Shown: piece after piece, positions 1 to 12,000 of the stretch
Layout of the letters: each line of letters opens with the position of its first letter
Numbering within the stretch: position 1 is the first letter of the stretch
Assembly (NCBI GenBank): GCA_021234155.1
Contig: JAJEKV010000015.1
Coordinates: 12,462,304 to 12,526,303 of the forward strand
Length of the DNA stretch: 64,000 nucleotides
DNA from: Isoetes taiwanensis
Lineage: Eukaryota > Streptophyta > Lycopodiopsida > Isoetales > Isoetaceae
Direction: 5' to 3'
Translations under genes and position numbers: made by a program
The notes under the pieces: generated by a model
What the model was told of the DNA's origin: nothing
The model's input: the letters and a program-made list of their open reading frames with translations, nothing else
Databases searched by the model: none

Positions 1-66
1 TAAATCTATATAAACATAGCAGATTAATTCACTGTGCAGGTTGCTTTTGACAATAGAATGTGGTAC

Positions 67-3000
67 CTGAAACCCGTGTGAAGTTCGCTGAATGTTGTAC
101 TGTAGTCCAGCAATCTCCGCATAATAAGCTGCATTTCCACGCACATAAGTAGGGATCTACAGTTACTGGCAAGGGACAAGAAGTCAAGCCCAGCATGGTT
201 GGCCTCAAGGCAGCATGCTCAACTCTCAAGGTAAAGTTCTGTACAGATGGTATTTGAATTTGTTTAACATTACATTTCTATAATCTTAGAACCCTTGCTT
301 GTTTGAGAAGGATAACATATCACAGCTGGTTTTGATAACTACATCAAGAGGATTAGAAACAATACCCCTGCCTGAATCCCCTTGGCCTTCTATAAGCTTA
401 ATCTAGGATTATTAGCTTTTCACAAACTGCAGGATTAAGAATTCTCCTTTAATTTCAATAATTCTACATTACTGTCTTCACATTGAAAATATTGTAAAGG
501 GAAAACAACATTTCTTCTTACTCTCTGCAAAAGATGCCAAAGAATTTCTTCACGCCTTCAACATGAACGCTCGACAAGGGAAAGAATAATATGAATTTGA
601 ATTGAAAGACTACATATCAATTCTTCTATAACTGTTTACACTTCAGTCATTGACTAAAGAAAGAGATATCGCACTCGAGGTGCAAAGTTGTCTCTTGCTG
701 CTGCTGTTATTTGTTACTCATCTGTCTTGAAGGATGGTTTGGTGCTTTCTTCATGCACTTCAAGATGCTCCAACAATTTGAGACATTCCCATGACTTGTA
801 ATCTCGGCATTCATTTGCTGCCCAATAGATAAGCTTTGGCATATTTCTGAAACATTTCATTTCCAACATTGAGGAAGTGCAGCAGAGCAGTTGAAAAAGA
901 GACATTCCCTGCAAACTAGGTTCCCAATGCCAGAAGGGTGGCATTCCATCTCACGAGATTCTGAACAAGAACATTGCTGCAAAGGCAATGGCAAGGCAAG
1001 GCACCATACTTTCACTACAACTGGCCCTTTTGATCTCACAATATAAACCTCTGCTTCTTCTTTATTATAATAGAGAAGGCATAGCTGTAGTAATTATACT
1101 CTACTCTCTAGGCATTCTTTGGAGCACAGCTAGGAAAGCAATTGGAACATTTTCTTAGAATTTTCTCTTTCATTTACTATTAAACATGTCACTAATAGCT
1201 ATTTCTATTGCCCTCCTACCCTATGGATCTTCTGTAGATGTCAATAATAAATAGATGTTAAATATTCGACAAGCAAGCATTTACGTGCTAGCATTTGCCA
1301 TGTTTGCTTCAGCCATGTTTTAGCCTGTGCATGGGGCTTTCCACAAAAAAAGAAGTCTCTTCTGATCCATTTGGCATTTCGGCAAGGTTTCAGACATGTG
1401 AGTCTCAAATTTGTTAATCAGCTCCCTACGCTGCTTGCGGACGCAATCACTCTCACTTCGAACATGCTGCTCAATTGTTCTTTGAGTGCATTTGTTTGAT
1501 GGCATTCAAGTAGTAGGAACAAAACCTTAAGAAGACTTAAAATACTTGTGAAGGGTCTGCCAAAAGGAGTAGTCATTTGATGGATGGGCCAAATAAGTCA
1601 TCATATCTTTCCCCTCCCCTTGTGAGTAACCTGTCCCTATGCTTAGTAAAGCACCATCTATGTTCGAAGTAGAGTGCAACTATGCCTTTTCTGGAGTCAC
1701 ACAAAAGATTACGCCCAGCTAGACAAAGGTTGTGAAAAAAAGCATACAAAATGCTTAAAAGACGTGTTGAAGTCAATGCACAAATTGATAGAACATCTAG
1801 AGGTGTGTGAATCTTCAACACAAAAAAGTTTGAAGATCATTCAACAAGAAGCCACAGCAAATTTGGCATCTCCACCAGAATATAACTTTCTTTGGTCCAT
1901 GAATCAAATGTGAGTATAAAAATAGAATTAGAGGATAAAGAATGAAGGAGAGCCTCTTGCTAAATATTCTAGCATGCCGAGAGGACAGATGCAAATCAAA
2001 CTATTTAGAAACTCGTTTTACACCTGAATGCACAGGGCTGACAAAACTCAAGAAGTTCATTGTTAAATTTATGATTGTGCTACCCCATACTACTAAAAAG
2101 GCTATGTGAACGGCTGGTGCAGAATGGACACCTCTAAGCACCTTTAGAAAGAGTGCGACTTTGTGATAGAGAGGCTAAAGCTTAAAGAAACATGGACAAG
2201 GCCCTACATGTATTTGTCAGAGGCTGGAGTTAAGAATGTCGATTAGCTTGTAACCAAGAAAAAAATTTATTCTGTGAAAGTTTGGGGGCATGCTTGAACT
2301 AAAGAACTTCAGGCATGAAAATTGACAATGGTTAGACTTCCCAAAATGGAGTTAATTTATGTGGGAAAGAGATCTCGGGCAGAGTTGATCTTATCTGGAG
2401 GGCAGTCTTCTTTAGCTGAAATCTTCAGCCAAATTGCAAGCTAAGCTCGGTGAGTTCTCATGTGGAAAGCACATTTCAGGAACTTCACAGGTGTAAAACA
2501 TGAATATTACAGAGAGGAGATAGAAATACACAAAGAAGAGCGATACTTTATTGATAGAAATGGGAATACAGCCAGAATATGGAGCACTATCTATCTACCC
2601 AACCTTTGCATTAATACTCTAGGTAAGAGGACATCCTTTTAGGAGACAAAGACTATAGGAAAATATGACATGGCGTCCACAATCAGTTAACAAAACGTCC
2701 GCCACCAAAAAGCACTTTGCATGAAAGAGGTCATGACTATAAGTAGTCATATGAGCTGACGTGGCATCATGCCACGTCACATTAGGGTTACATTAGGGTT
2801 TCCTTCTTCTAACACCTTCTGAAACTCTACTGTAACACATGAATGTAACAGAGGAACATCATATCAAGGGTTGACTTGTAACTTTTGCATGCCCAGCAGA
2901 AACTTCATCTGTTTAAGCCCTGAGCCTGTAAGTGGTTTAGTCATTCCATCAGCTAGTTGACTTGAAGTTATACAGTATTCCACATCCAAAGTAGACTGCT

Positions 3001-6000
3001 GCATTTGTTCCCTGACAAAGCACAGCTCAGTATCATGATGTTTAGTGGGATGATGGTACTGTTCATCCATGAGAAGATCTATGGCTCCAGAATTATCCAC
3101 TAACAGCTTAGCCTTTGAAATGGGAACTTTCAACTCTTGAAATAATTGTAATAACCACATCATTTCCTGCGTTCCTGTAACCAAGGCTTTTATCTCAGCT
3201 TCTGTGGTGCTAAGACTTACTGAAGTCTGCTTTTTAGATCCCCAAGTAATTGGACTAGCTCCAAGCATAGAGATGTATCCAGTATGTGACCGTCTGTAAT
3301 CAAAATCGGTTCCAGCATGATCAGCATCCGTGTAAAACAGTAGATCCATATTGTCCTGTTTTCTATACACTAGACCTTCAGTCATAGTAGCTTTAAGATA
3401 AGCAAGTATTCGTTTTGCAGCTCGCCAATGATTTTGCTTGGGGGATTGCATGAACCTGCTTACTTGACTAACAGCAAAAGTAATGTCTGGCCTGGTAATA
3501 TTGAGGTAGATCAAAGATCCAACAAGCTGTCTGAAGAGCGTAACATCACAGGAAGGTTCCTGAGAATTCAAAGTAAGTTTATTCCCCTGCTCATATGGAC
3601 TGGAAGCATCTTTGGTATCTTCCATGTGAAACCGCAGTAATAAATCCTTGATGTATTTCGTTTGAGTGAGGTGAAGATATGTAGAGTGCTGCCAAACTTC
3701 AATTCCTAAACAAAAATGTAAAAGACCCAAGTCTGTAAGCTCAAAGGAATTACCAAGATCAGCCTTCAACTTCAATATTAGCTCCGTAGCATCTCCTGTG
3801 ATGATAACATCATCAACATATAGAGTAAGAATACATGTCCGACCATCATGATACTTGTAATAAAGGCTAGGGTCTTTATGAGATCTCTGAAATCCTGCAG
3901 CTAGCAGAAATGCATTGATTTTATGATTCCAGCACCTCGGAGCTTGCTTCAACCCATACAAACTTCGTTTGAGCTTGCAAACTAAGTGTTCTTGTCCTTG
4001 TTGAACAAAACCAGCAGGCTGTTCCATGTAAATGGTCTCCTTCAAATCCCCATTTAGGAATGCACTCTTAAAGTCCATTTGCCATATTGGCCATCCCTTG
4101 GCAGCTGCAAAAGCTAAGACTGCACGAATAGTGTCCATCCGAGCTACAGGAGCAAAAACATCGGTATAATCATAGCCAAACTTTTGATTATAACCTTTTG
4201 CTACTAAACGCGCCTTATGCTTAGCTACAGATCCATCTGAATTGAATTTAGTGCGAAAAACCCATTTGCTGCCAATGACATTATGGTGGGATGGACGAGA
4301 AACCAAATCCCAGGTCTGCTGCTTAAGTAACATTGAAATTTCACTTTCCATGGCAGTAATCCATTCTTTATGCTTGGCATATTCAAAAAGATGATGCAGC
4401 AACTCAAGTTGAAATGAAGATATATCAGCCTTATCTTCCTTGTATTCGGCATCCTCAACAAATTGTACACTTCTGGAAACAAAGACTTGCTTGTTTTTGG
4501 GATCAAAAAATCTCCAGCCTTTATTGTTGAGAGAATATCCCACAAAAATACATTTAATGGCCCTGTCAGATAGTTTTCCAGCCTTTTTGAGTTTTTCCAT
4601 AGGTATAGCAGCATAGGCAAGACAGCCAAAAATGCGAAGATGATCTACACGTGGTTTCTTACCATAAAATGCCTCAAAAGGTGTCATGTTTGGTAATGCC
4701 TTGGTGGGTGCCCTGTTTGCTATGTAAACTGCGGCATGAAGTGCTTCTCCCCAAAATTTCAGATTCAAATGTTTATATGTGAGCATCGACCGAACCAAAT
4801 TCTGTAGAGAACGATGTTTTCGCTCAGCTACTCCATTTTGCGAGTGAGCAAAGGGCACAATCAATTGCCTATGAATGCCATTAGCTTGACAAAAAGCATC
4901 AAATTCCCCATTCACGTACTCAGTGCCATTATCTGTCCGGAGCTCTTTAATTTTGCTGCCCATATGCTGCTGAATGAAAATAACAAAATCTTTGAAATAA
5001 GAGAATACCTGATTTTTAGTTTTCAATAGAAAGACCCAAGTGAATCTTGAAAAATCATCTACAACAATGAAAAAATATGCTGCTCCTCCATATGATATGA
5101 CAGGCATATAACATAGATCAGAGTGAACAATTTCTAATGGTTTTTCTGCCCTGTCTTGTGCATGATCCGGATACGGTGCTTGAGGTTGCTTGGCAAGATG
5201 ACAAGCTTCACATTCAATATACTTGGATGCTAAATTTGGCAGTCCTTCAACCATAGCCAACCGAGTCAACTCACCAATGGCTTGACCACCCATGTGAGCA
5301 AATCGTGCATGCCATAAACTCTCTGCAGTCATATCAGTAACAATGAAACTAGTGGCATATGACAGTGGCTGAGCATCCATAGTATATAATCCTGCTTTAT
5401 TCAAGTGACCAGTCAAAAGAATCCCAAGTTGAGCAGGAGATAACAGTTCAAAAGGACTCTTCATGGTGATGTAAACTCTCTTATTGCCAAAAATAATGGT
5501 CATTCCTTGAAGATCAAATTGAGAAACAGAAAGCAAATTAATTGAGAAGAGTAGGAAGATAAGTGACATCTGGAACTTCAATAATAACACCATCATTGGA
5601 CTTTAAATGAAGTTCCCCTTTGCTGTACGATTGACATGAATTACCATTGCCAACAGTAACTTGAACTGACTGATCAATCTGAGGATTAAGCAAGAGACTT
5701 TCATCTCCTATAAGATGCTTAGATGCTCCTGAATCTAGCATAAGAAACGGTGAGGGCATGCCACTATGGGTTGCAACATTGAGATTTGAAGTTCCAAGGA
5801 TCAATGGAAGTTCTGGAGCATAACTAAGAAATTGCTCATCATCATGAGCAGCAGTAGTAACAGTCAAATCAAGATGAATACTCACCTCAAATGTTTTCTC
5901 AAAAACGTGCTCAATGTCAGGAATTATTTGAGTGTCATATGGCAAAGATAGGTCCTCCAAATTACCAGTAATGGCCATACCAAGATATTCATGAGAGAAC

Positions 6001-9000
6001 AAAGGTGACAACACTGCTGACCCAGAGAATGCATGGTGTGTTGGTGTGGGAGTGGAAGTGGAAGTAGACGTAGAAGTCCCTGTTCTTGTAGATTCTAACC
6101 ACTGCTTGAACTGTGGACATCTATTTCTGAAATGCCCCTTCTTGCCACAAGCAAAACAGATAATATTAGATCGATCCTTAACTGGCTTATCTGGATGTTT
6201 GTATCTTTCTGTTTGCTTAAGTTTAGTAGCATCTGCCACAGCTAAATTTACCTGAGCTAACTGAAGTTGAGCTTGCTGTACCTTATTAGTATCTTCCAAT
6301 TCTTCTTGAACAAGCAGATTCTGTACTTCTGTAAATGTAAATTGAACTCCCTTTTGTGAGCATGTCTTAATTGAGCCAATAATGTTTTGAAATCTGTCCC
6401 CCACACCTCTGAAGATCAAGATTATCAGATCTTGTTCATCAATCCTTCCTCCTGCTCCAATGAGTTGTTGCTTCAGGGATTTGAGTTTAGACAAGTAGGC
6501 TTGCACATTGTCACATGTTGCCAGCTTCAACTGCTCCATTTCCTGCTTGATTAGGGACTGTTTTGCAAGACCAGTGACTACACATGAAGATTTGAGATAT
6601 TTCCAAGCTTCCATAAAAGTTTTGCACTCCTTGAGTTGCAATCTAATCTCAGAATCAACCAGAGATTTCAAATGATCCAAAGCTTCTTCATCTTCATCAG
6701 GATTTGTATCTGGATCCCATCCTGGCTTCAAGACCTTCTTTAACTTGAGGAGACCTAGATAAATCTCAAAAAATTCACTCCAGGAGACGTAATTGGAACC
6801 ATCCAGTATTGGATTCTGAGTGATTTTCCATGGATCAGGTCCTCCCATGGCTTTGAGACAAGAAATACTAAATCTGACTGTGATTTAAGAAGAAACTGTA
6901 ACAAGTCTGTCACCAGCTTGCACCAACAAAAAACTAGCCAAATCTTGCTGAAAAACTCGCCAGATCCAATCAAGATTGACGTCAATAGGAAGCTAAGGGC
7001 ATTCTGCTCCAGATCCTAAAAGCACTCAGCAAAATTCGTAGTGGCAAGCAAGAATTTCTCCGACCCGCCTCTCAACATATCTTCCGTAAACATGGCTCTG
7101 ATACCATTTTAGGAGACAAAGACTATAGGAAAATATGACATGGCGTCCACAATCAGTTAACAAAACGTCCGCCACCAAAAAGCACTTTGCATGAAAGAGG
7201 TCATGACTATAAGTAGTCATATGAGCTGACGTGGCATCATGCCACGTCACATTAGGGTTACATTAGGGTTTCCTTCTTCTAACACATCCACACTAGCAGC
7301 CATTGATCCACGTGTGATATGCTAATACACAGTAGAGTGAGCAAGGAAAGAAACTCTGAAGACCAGAATGATCATCCAGGAAGTTCTTTCTACCATTCAT
7401 TGTATATTAATGAATGCCCAACATCCATGTGGATGCAACTAGTTGTCCATGAGCATGCAACCATCACTCCTCATCTCCCAGAAACGCCAATCTAGATGTT
7501 AGATGGCTTGGACACATGCAAAGAGTATGCACAAAAAGAAGCCACTGATTATGCTCGTCGCATAATTCCACAGCTGGAGCTGTCAGCAACCCAAAAGGAC
7601 TCAAAAGGAAAATCTGCCTTCTTATATGCTCATTGCTTCACTTATGCTCCTATGGATCCTACCTTATATTCTAAATTGCTTCACTTATGCTCCTATGGAT
7701 CCTACCTTATATTCTAAGTTAAGGAGAAATGTATATCAGTATGTAGATAATCCAGTCAGACAGCCTAAGAAACACGGTCCTGTCTTGAGGGCTGACAACA
7801 AAGGGAAAGCTTGGTATTCCAAGTAATACCGCAGAAAACAAGCCCATGAAACCTACAACAATATAGTTTGACATTTATACACTTATGAAAACAAGGGATA
7901 GCCACAGTACCATATTCATTAAGGTAATCAAGGAGAAGCTTCACAAACATGTTGGATAGCACTGTTGCCTCTGGAGAATAATTAGACTCAGGACAGCTCA
8001 TATCAATATAAACCACCGCTTTGGGCATGCAGAAGGCAAAATCAGGTTTAAACCAAAGCCGTGACATCTTTGACTTTCTAAGCAGATGTGGTCTATTCAG
8101 CTGCATAAAATAGTACAACATTAAACAATATAAATGTAAAAAAGCAAAAAAGGATAAGTTTAACCAAACCTTCATTTGATTATCATGTGCTTTAAGTTGA
8201 AAATCGGTAGGGATAAAAGGATTTGGAGTTGGCAAGTGTAACCGGCTATCAGGAAGTGCGCTTGTCCATTCCTTCATATATAAGATTAAAAAATCAAGAT
8301 GATGCATAAAGATAAAAACTCCTCTTGTTATAGCAGAGATTAGTGCTAAGCATAAATTTCCCTCTTCACATGGAATACCTTTAACTTTTTATCTGAGATA
8401 TGCTCCAGTGAATATGGTGTCCCATACCAGGGTTCCACATCGGATGTCTTATCTTCAAACAGTTTAGATGACCACAGAATCCTGCAATTTTAAATAGACA
8501 GCCCATAAGATGCATTCGTCCAAATACTTTCTAGAAACGCCTCAGTTTTACCTGACTCTGTCAGGTGAAAGCTGTCGGATGGTCTCTCTAATTATGTCTG
8601 CATTGTAAACACGAGGTAAGAGAGGACCTGCCAACCAGTCCTCCATGGGGTAAAACTGAGCAGACAGAAAAGAGGCAAGTATGATTAGTGGTTCTGATAA
8701 GGAGTTCCTACAAGATTGAGCCAAATCAGGACTGCGTAAGCTAGATAACTGTCAGGAGCATCTACAAACAGCTGTATGGGTTTCATGTCCAAGAAAGAAA
8801 GATTATATTAACGTCTACGAAAGACCGCTTGGGTCTATGAGACCATATATGCATCAATCATGTCCAGCTAGGGGCGCATTTGCAGCCACCTAGAAATATT
8901 GCTTAAAAAAGGAAAAAGAAAACTAAAACAATGACGTTAAGAAACTTTTGTCTTCTTGGCCACGGGCCCAAAGTATAAAGTAATGCCAGACTTGTTTTCT

Positions 9001-12000
9001 CTTTTGAAGGACTGCTTATGTTTTTCCTTTACTGTCCTCTTTCTTCTCCTAGACACTTTCATGGTTACTCCTTTTGAGATTGGATGAGATAAAAAATAAC
9101 ATTAGTCAGAGTAGAATAGATATGATTTACTTCTTGCCACCCATCAGCTCTTAGAGTTGGTGTGAGTCAGGCATATCCATGCTTGGTCATAAGCTTTTAG
9201 AAGACAAAATCAAGCTTAGGGGAAGTTTTCCAGGGACTACCAGTTATCGACCGGTCTTGAATCATATCTCCGACACGCGCCCCAAAAGGCTTTGCCCTAC
9301 CACAGATGCGGCATCGGCTCGAGGTGGAGGGACAGAGGTATCTCCTGGGACTCCGCCGTCTGAAACCAGGTCAGTATACGTGGGAGCTCTAAGAGCTTCC
9401 AAGTATAATGGCATGGCCTCAGCGAGGAACTGCACCACCGGCACGAAGCCGGGTTCCTCATTTTGCGAGCGATCGGGTAGCCACTGCTGACGCCGGCCGC
9501 TGCCAGACTCGCCACCTGCGAGTAATACCGCACCCCTGATGGACATGGGCCTTCCCACTACAGTTGGGTTGTGTTCGTCCCCAGCATGTAGAGCACCGCT
9601 GGCAACAAGTGCATTTTTAGTTATTTCATTCCCTTCAATTGTACAAGCTCTTATTCCCGCCAAGGCGGGGCAGTTCACCATGAGGTGCTGCAATTCTTCC
9701 CAATAAGAAGGATCGCGGACTTGGGCACAGAGAGGACATTTTGCGGCGGCATTTCTACTAATAGTTCGTGAATTCAATGCTTTTTTTGACAAGTAAAGCC
9801 CACCTGTGCGTGCAAGAAGTAAGCACTTTACCCCACAAAACGCAAGTTTCTCCAACCCATGTGCTCGCATAATATATTTGCGAGTGTTATGGAACTTATG
9901 ATCCAAGTATTCCCTTAAGCAATCCGATGGTTTCTGCTTTTCCCATTTTTCCCATGTTTGTTTGCGTACATTATTTGGTAGGGTCATGCCAGGGTTGGAG
10001 TTTGCATCGATCTGTTTCTTTAACCATCTCTTTGTCCTCTCGGCCCAAGTCCACATCCCTCTCTTCTTAGGGACATTGGTCAGTATGTCCGATATCCAAG
10101 TGTTCAGTGTAGGGTACTTCTCTTGTGCCCTACTTCTTTGTCCCGCCGCAAAAGCATGAATTGGCGGGATTTGGAACTCCGAGTAAAGTGCCGCCTTAGC
10201 GACAAGGGAGGATCTTCCCGACCTCCCTGCAATCCATTTAACCGCCGTATGTAGAACTTTCTCCAGTGGCGAGAAAATGGATGCCTTACACATTCCTAGT
10301 ATTTCGCTTCCCCAAGTCAAACAAGGGTAAAGTACTGATTTAACAACCTGCACCTTAGCCCAAGTAGGGATCCTATTTGCACGCAGAAAGTGCGCCATTT
10401 CATGTAATACATGTTCCCCCCTTGTTGCCCGCTCCTTGACAACAGTTTCCATTCTGAAGCACTCATCCACCGGGATGCCTAAGTATCGATACTCTTTGAC
10501 ATTAGGGACTTGGTCTGGGCCCAAAAACACCACATCGTTATCATTGAGTTCCTCCCCCTCCTTAGGGAAGAATTTCATTATACCACATTTTGAAATTCCG
10601 AATTTCATTTCCCATTTTTGGGCCCAGCCATATATCTCATTAAGTTGTAACTGCAAATCCTCTTTGGTGTCAGCTAAGGTAATAATATCGTCCGCAAAGA
10701 GTAGTGCCTGGATCTTAGAAGCTAGTCCTGGGACAGAGACCCCCATATCTCTTGTCTCGTTGACTACGTCATTTATGAAGATGTTGAAGAGGGTGGGGGA
10801 ACCCGGACACCCCTGCCTCACGCCCCTCTTAACATCTATGGCATCGCTGAGTGTATCCCCAATACGGACTCTGATTTTAGAATTAAGGTACAGACTTTTG
10901 ATGAAATCTAAAGCCTTTCCATGTACCCCAACCCTAGCAAGCTTACCAAGTAATGCTTCGTGCGGCACAGAGTCAAATGCCGTCTTGAGATCTAAGAAAC
11001 ATCCCCATGTGTTTTTCCCCTCCTTGTGTCGTCTAATAACAACTTCTTGTAGAGCAACTACTTGGCCAAGGCATTCCTCCCTATTGCGAAAACCGGCTTG
11101 GCCCTTTAAGAAAAACTTACGTTTCTCCAGTTCTTTTGCAATCCGGAGGACCACAACGGAGGTCACAACCTTCAGTTCGGGAAGAGAACCTGCCTTCTGT
11201 TTATTATCATTATCACCTCCAATGAGAAAGAGAGTGATCAGCCTTTGTGTAGGATCGTTTTCATGTCCCACTCTTCTCCCAGCTTGCTCCTTCAATAGAT
11301 TCCTTCTATGCACAGTCATTTGGTGAAGGAAAAGAGCTATACATTTCTGGTCCTCATAGGCGATCAGTTTGGAGAGGGAGGTAGGTTCCCGAAATAGGCA
11401 ATGGAATCTGCCCCGTATTTCATAATAGACAGGACATGTGAAGATGAAATGTTCCTCAGACTCAATTACATTCAAGTGACACAGTCTGCAGATCCTCTTC
11501 GGACGCTCCACCTTGGGTCTACTAGCACGACCAGCTTCAATCTCAAGCTGATGAGATGAGACCCTGAGCTGACCGATAGCATGTCTCACTTTATGTGCAA
11601 GGTGAATATTCAAATATCCTGGTCGCTCGATAAAACCATCTTCATTGAACTCAAGAAAGTGATCTTTGTAAAATTGCATCTTGGTAGGAAGATCACTTGG
11701 AGTTAACCATGTCTTTGATATGTATAAAATTTCCAGATCGTGCCGTATGAGCTGATTCTTATCCTTTTCAAGTCTCTTTTTTGCTCTAGGTTTTACCGCA
11801 GTATTAACTAGATGTCTTTGATATGTATAAAATTTCCAGATCGTGCCGTATGAGCTGATTCTTATCCTTTTCAAGTGTATTAACTAGCCATGTTATGTTG
11901 AAAGGGAGGCAGGTTTCCCAAGCCAAATCCTAAAGAGGCAGCCCATTGTACGTACCAACATTCCTGCACTCCCTTTTCAGCCAAATCTTTGGAGCTCTTG

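Larger units (their letters stand above)
2637..7284 (-). mobile_element. Complete Ty1/copia LTR retrotransposon, very young insertion
   Basis: 4,648-bp element in minus orientation, flanked by the 5-bp direct repeat catcc (2632-2636 and 7285-7289). Both 178-bp LTRs are identical by eye. The primer-binding site complementary to initiator Met-tRNA (tggtatcagagc on the minus strand, 7095-7106) directly abuts the 5' LTR. Domain order is gag with zinc knuckle, protease, integrase, reverse transcriptase, RNase H, which defines copia. It sits inside intron 17 of the M16 peptidase gene in the same transcriptional direction. Gag and most of pol are in different frames. Confidence 0.95.

Noticed and set aside
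4225-4629. 134-codon ORF within copia pol
   Set aside because: Overlaps the real pol frame; no domain of its own.
10436-11326. 296-codon plus-strand ORF
   Set aside because: It lies exactly antisense to the LINE reverse transcriptase, and its Ser/Leu/Thr-rich composition is that of a shadow frame.
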